The notes below the pieces were generated by a model. The model did not search any database. It was not told where the DNA came from and was given only the letters and a program-made list of their open reading frames with translations. A program made the position numbers and the translations under genes. Shown piece by piece: positions 1-10,650 of a stretch of DNA of 64,000 nucleotides. Every line of letters starts with the position of its first letter. Within the stretch, counting starts at the first letter, position 1. The stretch is from the NCBI GenBank assembly GCA_043228905.1, contig JBHGNT010000094.1, forward strand, positions 28,542 through 92,541. Reading direction: 5' to 3'. Origin of the DNA: Azolla caroliniana. Lineage: Eukaryota > Polypodiophyta.

Positions 1-846
1 AATACAGTACAATGTGTCCACGGAGAACACAACCCTCCTTAGAAGATAATTAGTACTACAACACATGTACTTTACATCCCCCAATAAACACTGATTTAGT
101 ATAGATACCACACATAGTACAATACAATGTGTTCATGGAGAAAACTCAGCATGGATTAATAGATAATTAGTACGAACTCTTCAATATAAGACGGTACTAT
201 GAGTACAAGATATGTACTTTACATCTTCCGATAATTACTGATTTAGTATAGATACAACACCAAGTACAATACAGTGTGTTCATGGAGAACACTCAACATT
301 GATTAATAGATAATTAGTACAAACTCTTCAATCTAGGACAGTACTATGAGTAAAAGACATGTACTTTACATCCTTCGATAATTACTGATTTAGTACAGAT
401 ACAACACACAATACAATACAATGTCCATGGAAAACTCTCAACATGGATTAAAAGATAATTAGTACAATTCTCTTAAGGACGGACAATATTATGAGTACAA
501 GACGAGTACTTTACATCCTTCTGTAAATACTGATTTAGTACAGATGCAACACACAACATAGTACTATGTGTCTATGGACAACATAGTACATAGTACATAT
601 TCACGTCACAGGATAGTACTATTTGATCAATCAAGAATAGTTAACTTAGTTACAAACAAAATTAGTATGCATGCATCCATGTGAATAGTGTTGTGTTCGA
701 ATAGTTACAAACATAATTAGTATGCATCCATGTGAATAGTACTGTGTGTGAATAATTACAAACATAATTAGTATGCATGCACTAACACAAGAATTACTTC
801 CTTACACATTGCATGATAAGTACTAAACATATGGATTAAAAATTAC
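1..846. repeat. TAGTAC-rich degenerate tandem array, probable intron of T1
   Basis: From 1 to about 560 a unit of roughly 120-135 bp recurs about four times with changes. Each unit holds several GTAC-centred words (TTAGTAC, AGTACTATG, TTTAGTACAGAT) and a block like GTTCATGGAGAA. From about 650 to 785 a shorter unit built on AATTAGTATGCATGCA and ATCCATGTGAATAGT recurs about three times. On the minus strand the array begins right after a consensus-like splice donor (CCAG then GTAATT, exon end at 847), so I read it as intronic; remaining exons would lie left of the window. A second array of the same flavour lies at 22190-23390 beside gene T2. Confidence 0.7.
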
Positions 847-1756
847 CTGGCGATAAAGTAGAACGATCGTGCCACCGTAAACTGCGAGGCAGCACCATCA
901 GACCAAACCCAATGACAGTTAAAGGTTAACCCTAGAGACAATAAATCTGCATGGTGAAGCTTAAAACAATGTTGAACAAATAGTGTATCATGCTTTTTAC
1001 CATCTGAAATGTAAAATATTGATTTCTTATGTAACTCACTGTCTTGCCTCCAATAGCAAATATGTGCAAGTATTGTACATTGATCATTGTACCAATGCAT
1101 TGATTGAACCTCATTTTGAACTTTAAATGTATAGTTTTCTGCAAAGTCAATAACGGATACGATGACACCCGTTGGTAAGTTATTAATACATTCCTTGAAC
1201 TGTGAATTTTGCCAATAACTCCGGAAGTTATGTGGAATGAACTCCCCAAGTTGTTTCTTAAATTATGAGACAAGGGTAGCAGCACATGTCTCCTATATAC
1301 TTCCTTGATATGCTTAGTTACAAGTCCCTTACCAATATTTTCAGTCACATACTCTAAATATTTCCATTTCATGATGTGACTGTTTCCCAAATCAAACTCC
1401 TGTCTACAAAATAATGGTAGTGGACAAACCTTACATGTTCTTAATAGACATGTACGACGATGCCACTCACATGATGGTTCTTTTTCACAAACACATGACC
1501 TCCATAGCTCAGAAACGGATGCATAAGTCATGTTTCGTGCATTACACCTATTATCCTCCCCATTTGGTCTACAAACCTCACAAGTGTAGACACATAATTC
1601 CCCTTGTATACCCTTAGAATCAGTACGCATTGCATTCACTCCTAGCCTTAACATGTCCATCTTCACGTGGTACACACAACAACATGTATTCCTCTCATTT
1701 ACTTTTCTAACATAAAATGGTTTCAAACCTTGCAACTTGCGGAATCCAACAGTCAA
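847..1756 (-). pseudogene. T1: DDE-type transposase-like protein, catalytic exon with a frameshift
   Basis: Read on the minus strand, the exon opens with an LTVGFRKLQGLKPFYVR stretch and a CCCVYH motif. A cysteine/histidine-rich section follows (CEVC, CVCEKEPSCEWH), looking like a zinc-binding region. From about 1260 down, the homologous reading moves to another frame: HNFRSYWQ, then VIDFAENY near 1160, HWYNDQCTILAH near 1100 and WSDGAASQF near 899. Asp in DFAENY and in SDG are candidates for the first two residues of a DDE/RNase H-like catalytic triad; the third would lie in an exon off the left edge. From memory, this layout (K/RPxxVR, CxCxYH, DFAENY, SDGxxxQF) occurs in an unnamed transposase-like family common in invertebrate, fish and non-seed-plant predictions. 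The one-base shift near 1255-1275 may be a mutation or a missed intron. Confidence 0.55.
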
Positions 1757-1850
1757 GCTTGGATGTTGGTCTTTAAGTTCATGTACAATTCAGCCTACAT
1801 CAACCAATATATATAGCAAACATTAATATACACTTGGTCAAAACACAAAT

Positions 1851-2513
1851 TTATGGAATGTGAATTGATATAAAAAAATGGAATACTTCTGTCATCTCCA
1901 AGAAGTGTCTAGGGTGAATCTGGTACTTACCCTGACTTATTCGTTGTCTACACACATCCGTCTTATTTGGTGAGACACGCATTTTTTTGGCCCAAAATGA
2001 ATCCACTTTCTCAATAATCTCTTGAGATAAGGCATCGCATCGTCGTCTACGTCCCAACCCCAGCCACTTGAATTGGCTTGAGTGTATATTTCGACGATGT
2101 TTCCTCAAGTTCCTTCTTGGAATACCCAGGGCTAAGGCAACTTTAGTATCACTATATTTTTTTTCTCTCGCACCATTCACAACCATGTGTAGGGATGCCC
2201 TCTTTGCAGCAAGTTTGTTTATGCTCTCTACACCTTTCACTAAGTCTAGGGATGACTTCATAGACTCTACAATCTCTTCTAAAACACATTGGTCCCTAAA
2301 TTTTATTCTCTCCATGTCTTCATTCAAACGTTGATGGTGTAACACTCTACATATAATATCCCTACGATCCTCTTCACTAAATCTCTTCGTTATTTCTACC
2401 AAATAACGGACTATGTGAAGAACCACTCGTCTCTTGGTCCTTTCAGATATACATGAGTTACTTGACAACTCACTCTCATTGGGGACCCCCATTTGGTCAC
2501 TAGATTTATCCAA
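1851..2513 (-). CDS. T1: N-terminal exon of the transposase-like gene
   Basis: A 220-codon open frame on the minus strand, directly upstream of the catalytic exon. It is basic and helical, with ALGIPRRNLRKHRR (a helix-turn-helix or DNA-binding type segment) around residues 128-141, then GLGRRRRCDAL, then VDSFWAKKMRVSPNKTDVC and IHPRHFLEMTE. The last two motifs are what I recall just before the CxCxYH region in the same transposase-like family, which supports joining this exon to the next. The true exon end is probably near 1873-1880, after HFLEMTE; the residues after it look like intron. The ORF begins with a TTG; an ATG lies eight codons inside. No recognised named family, so function is inferred as transposon DNA binding. 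Confidence 0.5.
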   Translation of the reverse strand: MDKSSDQMGVPNESELSSNSCISERTKRRVVLHIVRYLVEITKRFSEEDRRDIICRVLHHQRLNEDMERIKFRDQCVLEEIVESMKSSLDLVKGVESINKLAAKRASLHMVVNGAREKKYSDTKVALALGIPRRNLRKHRRNIHSSQFKWLGLGRRRRCDALSQEIIEKVDSFWAKKMRVSPNKTDVCRQRISQGKYQIHPRHFLEMTEVFHFFISIHIP

Positions 2514-2635
2514 AAAAATTAAGTGTCCAGCGAGAGTAGTTAATGTTATATAGACTACACTAAGAAAACACAGTCAAATGTTTTTAAATGTGGCCTACAA
2601 AGTGAGAAATAATTCGTTTCGAACATTAGAATTAC

Positions 2636-3110
2636 GGATCAAATATGACAATTGTAAAATCTAAAAATTTAGTACTGAAAAATGAAGAAATGAAAAATTT
2701 TAGTCCTGAAAGTAAAAAAATGGATGGAAGGAACCTCCAATGGTGGCAGGAGCGTTGATTCTGTGTGATATGCCGTCTCGATTTGCTGGAAGGAACATCC
2801 AATGGTGGAAGCACGATTTACAAATTTGACAATTGTAAAATCTAAAAATTTAGTACTGAAAAATGAAGAAATGAAATATTTTAGTCCTAAAAATAAAAAA
2901 ATGGATGGAAGGAACCTCCAATGGTGGCGGGAGTGTTGATTTTGTGTGATATGCCGCCTCGATTTGCTGGAAGAAACCTCCAATGGTGGTGGGCGCCTTG
3001 AATCTTTGTGATATGCCGCCTTGATTTAGTGGAAGGAACCTCCAATGGTGGAGGGCCCCTTGAATCTTTGTGATATGCCGCCTGGATTCGGTGGAAGGAT
3101 CCTCGCATCG
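2636..3110. repeat. Tandem repeats upstream of T1 (about 63 bp units and a 176 bp duplication)
   Basis: A unit of about 63-65 bp (GGAAGGAACCTCCAATGGTGG then TGATATGCCGCCTCGATTTGCTGG-like text) recurs about six times between 2710 and 3110. A longer duplication of about 176 bp carries AAATCTAAAAATTTAGTACTGAAAAATG at 2657 and 2837. The array gives long open minus-strand frames that are repeat artefacts. It sits where the promoter and 5' leader of T1 should be. Confidence 0.8.
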
Positions 3111-3484
3111 ATGGAAAAAGCCCCAAATCACCACGACATAAACTGCAATCGGTGGAAGTAAGAAAGTCGTTGTCGAAGAAGTCACTATTGGTTGTTATAA
3201 GAGGCCTAAAAACAGTCTATGTTCCTCAACCTAAACCTTAACAAAAACAGAAACCCTAAAAAAACCAGAAATCCTCAACTCAAAAGCTCCAACCTGACAT
3301 GGATGTTTGAGATTTGCTCCCTAAACCCTAACAAAACTCTTAGATTGGAGGAAAAGTAGAAACGTGACATGGATGTCTGAGATGAAGAGCTCAGAGGGAT
3401 AGAGGAAGAGGACTATGAGGGGAACTGCCAAAAACGACGTGAGGGGAAAATAGCCCCCAAAACTCAAAGAACATCTCCTCACGT
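3111..3484. other. Upstream region of T1 up to the Gy-1 insertion point
   Basis: No gene seen. It contains AACCCTAA-type words near 3230-3330 and a purine-rich tract. The last four bases (ACGT, 3481-3484) are one copy of the Gy-1 target duplication, so this sequence was once continuous with 10563. Confidence 0.5.
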
Positions 3485-4188
3485 TGTCGTAGTGTATTCC
3501 ACACACTACGTGAAAACCATAAAATAATATATCCGAATTTAGATACATATAAATAAATAAATAATATATCAAAAGAATTTATCACGTGCATAGGGCAGGA
3601 TTCAAACCATGCACCTCCACGTAGATAAACCCCAACTTTACCATTGTAATAACTTAACTTTACTATTATAAATATAGATTTAATACGTATAAGACCTTTA
3701 TTTACACATACCTTTATTAAAAGGTAAAAATCATGTATTCTTTAGAGTGTGAATATTTTATTTACACGTGACATTAAAAGTGACTCATGCACATCTAGCG
3801 TGCACGAGCCCTATATTTAGGAAATGACAAAACATCACATGCACATTTAGTGTGCATGGGCACTTTAGGTGAAAAAGCATGAAGCCATGCTTAGCCTCTT
3901 CCATCTTTATATAAGGAGGAGAAAAATATGTATATGGTTGTTGATTAATATACAAGGTTGGATCAATCGAATATATTCGTGGGATTCATGAATTTTGCCA
4001 TCTAAATGCTCTTATAATCTAAATATTGTTTTAATTACACTAAACTCGTGGGATTCACGATATTGCTATCTTACTTCTCTTTCCACTATTCATATCTAGC
4101 CTTAAGTTGTATTCCTCTTCCTCCTAGTCAAAAACCTCGGCGGTTCCCACCCGACTCACGCAACGATCCGGAGCCGAAGGGCACGACA
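3485..4188 (+). repeat. Gy-1 5' LTR
   Basis: 704 bp, TGTCGTAGTG at the start and GGGCACGACA at the end. A TATA-like TTTATATAAGG lies near 3906 and probably marks the R start downstream. An antisense tRNA-like segment lies at 3590-3655 (separate entry). Confidence 0.95.
3590..3655 (-). other. tRNA-like (SINE-head-like) segment inside the Gy-1 LTR
   Basis: On the minus strand the order is TTACAATGGTAAAG (box A like), about 30 bases, then GGTTTGAATCCTG (box B like, consensus GGTTCRANNCC). The same segment is in the 3' LTR at about 9964-10029, and a better preserved relative is in the Gy-2 LTR at 31193-31251. No full cloverleaf is claimed. Confidence 0.45.
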
Positions 4189-4192
4189 CAGT

Positions 4193-4209
4193 TGGTGAAC
4201 CCGACGTGA
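4193..4209 (+). promoter_or_regulatory. Gy-1 primer binding site
   Basis: TGGTGAACCCGACGTGA begins four bases after the 5' LTR, as expected for a tRNA 3' end primer. I could not name the tRNA with certainty. It differs from the initiator-Met type site of the copia elements here. Confidence 0.6.
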
Positions 4210-4226
4210 AGACGGGTGGCAAGGAG

Positions 4227-6269
4227 ATGGAAAATCAACCGGAGGCTAGCAACATGATGATGATGTTCGAGCGCATGCTACAAGAACAATGCGCGATGTC
4301 GGAGATAGCGGCATCAGTGGAGCGGCTCGTGCAACGAAACGGGCAATTCAACGGGAAAGACGTGTCGCGGTATCTTCGGGACTACAAGGCGGAGATGCTA
4401 CGGTGCGGAATATCGGAAGGACTGCAAGTGACGTCCTTCAACCGGGTGGCGACCGACGGGCTTCAAGCAAGCATCCATGGGCTACGACAGCAAAATCCGA
4501 CATGGGAGGCGTTTGAAGTAGAGCTAAAGAGGACGTTCGCCATCGAGGATTCCTCCAAGGCGACGCGAAGGGGATTCGAAGATTGGGTGGAGACGCCGGA
4601 CAAGGGATTGAAGGTCGTTGATGTGTTTTCGGCATTCGAAAGCCGGTACGGGAGGTTTTCCGCGAGAGATCAAGCTATCCTCGTACCGGACAAGGTAATC
4701 ATGTTCTTGCGAGCCGTGGACGTCCGGGACCGGAAAGATCTCGGAGTGCTCTTGGAGGACACGACCACGGAGAGTGGCCTCACCGAAACATGGGAAAGCG
4801 TGCGGGATATCGTCGCGCGATACACGAAGAGGGGGCAATGGCTTGCCAACGAGGAAAAGAGGGTTTCGGAACCAATTCCGAAACCGAGAACCGGATTGGA
4901 AGACCATCAACCAAGGGCTCGGGAGACTACAACCGAGAAGGGAATTGATGCATCTACGGTGGAGCAACTATTGAAGGAGATGGAGAATCTGAAGATCGCG
5001 ATGGTGAAGAAGTCGGATGACCGCCCCACAAGCTCCAAGTATACGGACCGACGGTGCATATGGTGCGATAGTGCCGAACACGATCGGAGGGATTGCGACG
5101 AGCATAAGGAGGCGCTACGACGAGATCTCATCTACTACGAGGGAAACCGGATTCATTCGATGGACTCTCGGAAGCCACTCCGACCGAACTTCCGGAAAGG
5201 CGGCATGAAGAAGGTGCTCGAGGAGGAATTGGCGGCAAGAAGCAACTATGCGACAACCGCGGGAATATGTGTCGGGGAGTCATCGAGAGCAAAGACGTCT
5301 TTTTGGCCGGAAGTTCTAGAAAACACCGAGAAAACCGACTCCAACGAGATCCGAAGCACCGCGGAAGGCGTCCGGGAAGCTACGGGATGGGAGTGCCCTG
5401 TCGACAAGAATAGCGTATACGCCCTGTGTCAATTGCATAAGGTGTATGTGGACGAGAAACGACGACGCACGGAGGATGCGGCCGGGCCATCGAAGATACC
5501 GGAAAGTTGGAACTCCGGAGGTAAGGGAAAAGAAAAGGCGACTCCGGCATTCAAGCTCGCCTCGGACATAGAACAACAAACCGACTTGAAAAGAGTGTTC
5601 GAGGAAAGAATCTTGGATAGCCGGGTAGATTTCTCGCTTCGGGAGCTACTCGGAATAGCAAAGAAGGAGTTCCACGATCTTCTCGTGGATCTCGTGAAGC
5701 GAAAAAGACAAAGTACGGAGGAAAATGCTCCAAGGGTGAATGCGAACACCGTTTTAATGAACGACACCGAAGCGGAGGACGAAATTCCGAACTCCCACTA
5801 TACAAGGCCACATTGGGCACGCGCGACTACGGAGACTCCGGTCCGAATCGGCAACATCAAAGAACCCGTGCTAGCATTGATTGATCACGGATCGGAGATC
5901 AACTTGTTGTCCAAGGAGTTCTACCGGAAGGGGAAGTGGCCTATTAACACCAACCATGGATGGAAGATTCGGGCGGCCACCAAAGCAACGGAAGATCTAT
6001 TTGCGGCTTGTCCGGATGTGACGGTGAAGATCGGGGATGTCGAGATCGACCAAAATTTCTTCGTGCAAGATGAGGTTTCACATTCCGTCATCCTCGGCCA
6101 ACCCTTTATCACGGCATCACGGATGGAGACGAAGGTGCTCGATAGCGGTGCGGCTTTTGCGCGAATTCGGAGCCAAAACGGTGGGAAATCCGTCCAATTC
6201 CTAACAGTGCCGGCAAATCACGAAAGGAACAAGAGGGAACTCTTGTCCCAAGTGAGAATGGATTTTTAA
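4227..6269 (+). CDS. Gy-1 Gag-protease polyprotein
   Basis: One uninterrupted frame of 680 codons from the first ATG after the primer site. The N-terminal two thirds is Gag-like and forms the particle. It contains a CCHC-type zinc knuckle near residue 277 (CIWCDSAEHDRRDC), which would bind RNA. Near residue 553 an aspartic protease motif reads ALIDHGSEINLL, with His in place of the usual Thr/Ser of DTG/DSG. The frame ends at TAA 6267-6269 in a T-rich run (GATTTTTAA), and pol is open in the -1 frame from that point, so a frameshift is a plausible way to make Gag-Pol. Protein length and order fit Ty3/gypsy. Confidence 0.85.
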   Translation: MENQPEASNMMMMFERMLQEQCAMSEIAASVERLVQRNGQFNGKDVSRYLRDYKAEMLRCGISEGLQVTSFNRVATDGLQASIHGLRQQNPTWEAFEVELKRTFAIEDSSKATRRGFEDWVETPDKGLKVVDVFSAFESRYGRFSARDQAILVPDKVIMFLRAVDVRDRKDLGVLLEDTTTESGLTETWESVRDIVARYTKRGQWLANEEKRVSEPIPKPRTGLEDHQPRARETTTEKGIDASTVEQLLKEMENLKIAMVKKSDDRPTSSKYTDRRCIWCDSAEHDRRDCDEHKEALRRDLIYYEGNRIHSMDSRKPLRPNFRKGGMKKVLEEELAARSNYATTAGICVGESSRAKTSFWPEVLENTEKTDSNEIRSTAEGVREATGWECPVDKNSVYALCQLHKVYVDEKRRRTEDAAGPSKIPESWNSGGKGKEKATPAFKLASDIEQQTDLKRVFEERILDSRVDFSLRELLGIAKKEFHDLLVDLVKRKRQSTEENAPRVNANTVLMNDTEAEDEIPNSHYTRPHWARATTETPVRIGNIKEPVLALIDHGSEINLLSKEFYRKGKWPINTNHGWKIRAATKATEDLFAACPDVTVKIGDVEIDQNFFVQDEVSHSVILGQPFITASRMETKVLDSGAAFARIRSQNGGKSVQFLTVPANHERNKRELLSQVRMDF

Positions 6270-9200
6270 AGCAGACTGTTGCGGAGTGGGGAAGTGATAG
6301 TCCGAGAAGCCCTGATACCCCACACAGGAAGAAAACTCTCGGAGCAAAACATGTACGAATCGGTCCAGATGGGGCATCTACGTACACGACCGTAACCGGA
6401 GGATTGAAGAAAGGATACCGACAAGTGGAGGATAAGTTGCGGTCGGCATCAATAATAAAAGAAGATGAAGAAATCGTGGGGATAGTCGAAGAAGTGTTCT
6501 ATGAGAGCACGCTACAACGACTTGAAGAGCTTGCGGAAGATAAAAGCCAAGGGAACCGGGTAGTCCCGGTGGAATCGGTCGAGATGTACGAGATCATTGC
6601 GAAAATGGAGCCGGATACGCTCCGCAAAGAAGAAGCAATGGTAAGTACGAAATACAAGACCGTGGAGAAGAAGGTGAAACCGGCCGCGGGACCACTACCC
6701 GCCGATAGCGAACAAAAGAGGAAAGAAGTCTCGGGAGATCCGACACTTCGGAAGACCGTGGATATCGGACATGCCTTCACGGATGAGACCCGGAAGAAAC
6801 TTCGGATCGGTGGAGGTGGGTTCCTATTACAAAAAGAAGAAGAACGGTTTCGCGAGATGTTGGAGCAACACGGCAAAGCGTTTGCATTTACATCAAGGGA
6901 GATAGGGTGCGTTGATCCGAGAATAGTGGAGCCGATGGTGATCTTCACGATTGACCATGTACCGTGGAACCTGAAGCCGATTCCGGTGCCACGAGCACAT
7001 ATTCCGAAAATCATTGACTTGCTCAAAGAGAAGGTGGCGATGGGGATTCTAGAGCCATAAACTGCTCCGTACTCAAATCGATGGTTTACGGTTCCGAAGA
7101 AGAATGGGTCACTCCGATTTATCCAAGACTTGCAACCGGTGAATAAGGTCACGATCCGGAACTCAGGAGTCGGTCCGGTAGTGGACGAATTTGCGGAAGC
7201 TTTTGCCGGTCGTGCGATATACTCCATCGGAGACCTATACTCGGGGTATGACCAATTCCAACTAGCCGTGGAGAGCCGAGACATCACAACCATGCGAACA
7301 CCGATAGGATTAGTCCGAATGTGCACACTACCACAAGGAGCGACAAACTCGGTTGCTCATATGATGAACGCGATGAACAAGGTGCTTCAAGACTGCATTC
7401 CGGAGATAACGATGCCGTTCCTCGATGACATTCCGATGAAAGGATGCGCGGTAGAAGAAAAAGATGAGACTATGGATGATCGGGGATGCCGAAAGTTCGT
7501 GGTCGACCATATTCATGCTTGTGAGAAAGTGTTGCGAAAGCTAGAAGATGTGCACCTAACACTTTCCGGGGAGAAATCGGCATTCGGGCAAGAAGAAATA
7601 TTGGTGGTCGGACATCTATGTGGGCCCTACGGCCGAAGACCGTCACCAACAAAGATCGATGCGATTCAAGCTATGGAGGAAGTATGCGAGTCAACATCCG
7701 AAGTCCGAAGGTTTCTCGGTGCATGTGCATTCTATCACATATGGATTCCGCACTATGCACATATAGCGGACCCGCTCTACCGCTTGTTGCGGAAAGGTAA
7801 GAAATTCGAATGGAAACCGGAACACACCAAAGCCATGAAGAAATTGAAGAAGACACTTCGGAGGGCGGAAGCACTTAAGAAGCCGAGCTACGACCGACCG
7901 ATCATAGTAACGGTTGATACAAGTCCAACCGGTATCGGGTGGGTCATCAATCAAGCCGACTCGGATGGTTCGCGGTATCCGATCCGATTCGGAGCAAAGG
8001 TTCTCAACGAAAGGCAACGTGGATATGCACAAGTCAAAAGAGAACTGTGGGGAGTCGTGTCGGCGATAAAATCGGATCGGGATTATTTGATCGGAGCCGA
8101 AGTGGTGATCGAGACGGATTGTCTTCCGATACTCGGGATGATGCGGTGTTGTACGATACCAGATGTAGCTATGCTAAGGTGGGTTGCATATGTCAAGTCG
8201 CTTAATCCGGAGGTTCGACACATCTCGGGGAAGGAAAACGCGGTAGCGGATATGTTATCAAGGGCTCGGTTCGGAGACGACATAACCGAATCGGATAATG
8301 AAGAAGTTTCCGAAGACTACTTCGCGTCGGAGCACATATGCCGAGTGAACGTAGTTCGAGAATTTCGGGAAGAAGAATATGAGGGAGAAAGTTTGATGAT
8401 CGGAAAGATGTTACAAGAGGCCGAGGACTCGACAAACGATAAAGGAAGAAGGGCCGAGATCCGAAGGAAGAAGAGGCAAGTCCAAAAGTTCTTCTTGGAA
8501 AACGGATTAATATGGAGGGCGCCGAAAAGACCGGATGGTATACCACTTCGAGTAGTCGGGACAAAAGAGCAACGAAACCGGATAATGTCCGAGTTTCACG
8601 AATCCGATTGGGCTGGACACCGAGGAACATGGGCAACATTTGTGAAGATCAAGCAAAAATATTGGTGGAAGAAAATGTACAAAGATATCGCGGAGTTTAC
8701 GGAAAGCTGCGAGAAATGTCAAGTCTACTCCGGGGTTCGACATCGAGATGAGTTACATCCGACATTCTCACCGACAATCAACTTCAAGTGGATGGTTGAC
8801 ATAGTGGCCATGCCGACCGGGATCGGACAAAAGAAATACTTGGTATTAGCTCGGGAAGATCTCACGAATCAAGTAGAAGGTCGAGCGCTTCGGAGGAAAA
8901 CATGTTCCGTTGTATGTCAATTTCTTTTGGAGGAAGTATTTTGCAGGTACGGGTGCGTAGGACAAGTGATTGCAGACCGGGGAGAACTCGACTCGGACAA
9001 AGCTAGGGGATTCTTCGCCAAACACGGAGTTCGGTTATCGCTGACAACGGCATACAATCCGGAGGCCAACGGGAAAATCGAACGAGGACATAGTCCGATC
9101 GTAAAAGCACTTGCAAAGGCATGCGATGGAAAGGTGAAGGACTGGCCGTAGATGCTTCCATATGCACTATGGGCGGATCGGACGACGCATAGCTCCATAA

Positions 9201-9901
9201 CCGGTTACATGCCGGCAGAACTCATGACCGGACAAGCACCGGTAATGCCGACGGAAACCGCGATCGCAACATGGACAGTGCTACCGTGGAAGGAAGAGAT
9301 GAGCCGGGAAGAACTACTAGCGGTCCGGATACGACAACTAGAGGGAAGACCGGCAGACATAGCGGAAGCAATACGCCGACAACAAGAAGCACGATTAAGG
9401 AACAAAAGCCGGTTCGACACAAAGCACCGACTACGACCGAGCAGGATTGAAGAAGGAGACTGGGTGATCGTCTATGACAGTAGTTTGGACCATCAACATA
9501 CAACGATGCGGAAATTCGCGAAAAGGTGGTTCGGGCCATATGAGGTTCGGAAAGTCTTCGACAACGGAACGTACCGACTGTCCGAGTTGGATGGAACAAT
9601 ACTACGAGTGCCTATAGCCGAGAAGCGGGTGAAGATTTTCAAGAAGCGGACCGACGACAAACCCTATGTGATCCAAGCCAAGGCCGACTACGAGGAGCAA
9701 TCAGACGAAGACCACGGGGATGCGGGAAGCGAAGAACGTGAATTACAACTCATAGTCGACATAAGGGGAGAATCGGAGGAAGCTTTGGGTGAAGACGGAT
9801 ATGGGGAATCGAGAACTTTGGCACATACCGGAGGATGTGCGGGTTCGGAGGGGGCGAGTGTCGTAGTGTATTCCACACACTACGTGAAAACCATAAAATA
9901 A
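6269..9901 (+). pseudogene. Gy-1 Pol (reverse transcriptase, RNase H, integrase) with two in-frame stops
   Basis: A single frame, -1 relative to gag, broken only by TAA 7058-7060 and TAG 9149-9151. After a spacer, the reverse transcriptase starts near 6960 (LKPIPVPRAHIPKII, then YSNRWFTVPKKNG), with IGDLYSGYDQF, LPQGATNS near 7330 and the catalytic FLDD at about 7418-7430. RNase H follows (VTVDTSPTGIGWVINQ near 7910), then integrase: HH-CC finger (HESDWAGH near 8597, CEKC near 8709) and core residues in MVDIVAMP, VIADRGE and NPEANGKIE. The C-terminal part after 9152 has RWFGPYEVRKVFDNGTYRL and VKIFKK and reads a few codons into the 3' LTR. The LPQGATNS form differs from the usual plant FGLTNAPATF. 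Gy-2 and Gy-4 belong to the same family. Confidence 0.9.
9847..9858 (+). promoter_or_regulatory. Gy-1 polypurine tract
   Basis: GGAGGGGGCGAG lies directly before the 3' LTR and would prime plus-strand DNA synthesis. Confidence 0.8.
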
Positions 9902-10562
9902 TATATCCGAATTTAGATACATATAAATAAATAAATAATATATCAAAAGAATTTATCACGTGCATAGGGCAAGATTCAAACCATGCACCTCCACGTAGAT
10001 AAACCCCAACTTTACCATTGTAATAACTTATCTTTAGTGTTATAAATATAGATTTAATACGTATAAGACCTTTATTTACACATACCTTTATTAAAAGGTA
10101 AAAATCATGTATTCTTTAGAGTGTGAATATTTTATTTACACGTGACATTAAAAGTGACTCATGCACATCTAGCGTGCACGAGCCCTATATTTAGGAAATG
10201 ACAAAACATCACATGCACATTTAGTGTGCATGGGCACTTTAGGTGAAAAAGCATGAAGCCATGCTTAGCCTCCTCCATCTTTATATAAGGAGGAGAAAAA
10301 TATGTATATGGTTGTTGATTAATATACAAGGTTGGATCAATCGAATATATTCGTGGGATTCACGAATTTTGCCATCTAAATGCTCTTATAATCTAAATAT
10401 TGTTTTAATTACACTAAACTCGTGGGATTCACGATATTGCTATCTTACTTCTCTTTCCACTATTCATATCTAGCCTTAAGTTGTATTCCTCTTCCTCCTA
10501 GTCAAAAACCTCGGCGGTTCCCACCCGACTCACGCAACGATCCGGAGCCGAAGGGCACGACA
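9859..10562 (+). repeat. Gy-1 3' LTR
   Basis: 704 bp, same ends as the 5' copy. Differences seen by eye: one in GGGCA(A/G)GATTC, three near 10032-10038, one in TAGCCTC(C/T)TCC and one in TTCA(C/T)GAATTT. Confidence 0.95.
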
Positions 10563-10650
10563 ACGTGTTCCCCCCACTCCTTGTAGTAAATGACACTTGT
10601 ACTACAGTCACCCCACTCTCCAAAATCGATTTTTTTTTTCTCTGATTTTT
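10563..10650. other. Continuation of the T1 upstream region, ending at a rearrangement junction
   Basis: Starts with the second ACGT duplication copy of Gy-1. It contains TTGTAGTAAATGACACTTGT and a T-run, then passes into Co-1 coding sequence at about 10650. This is the left breakpoint of the proposed inversion. Confidence 0.5.

Larger units (their letters stand above)
3485..10562 (+). mobile_element. Gy-1: nearly intact Ty3/gypsy retrotransposon
   Basis: A complete 7,078 bp element. Both LTRs are 704 bp (3485-4188 and 9859-10562), begin TGTCG and end CGACA. The flanks are ACGT at 3481-3484 and ACGT at 10563-10566, a 4 bp target duplication. I counted about six LTR differences by eye, so about 99 percent identity and a recent insertion. 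Order inside: primer site, gag plus protease, then reverse transcriptase, RNase H and integrase in the -1 frame, then a purine tract. Pol carries two in-frame stops, so this copy is probably not autonomous. It sits inside the upstream region of T1. Confidence 0.95.

Noticed and set aside
2636-3185. Minus-strand frames with repeated peptide blocks
   Set aside because: They are translations of the 63 bp tandem repeat.
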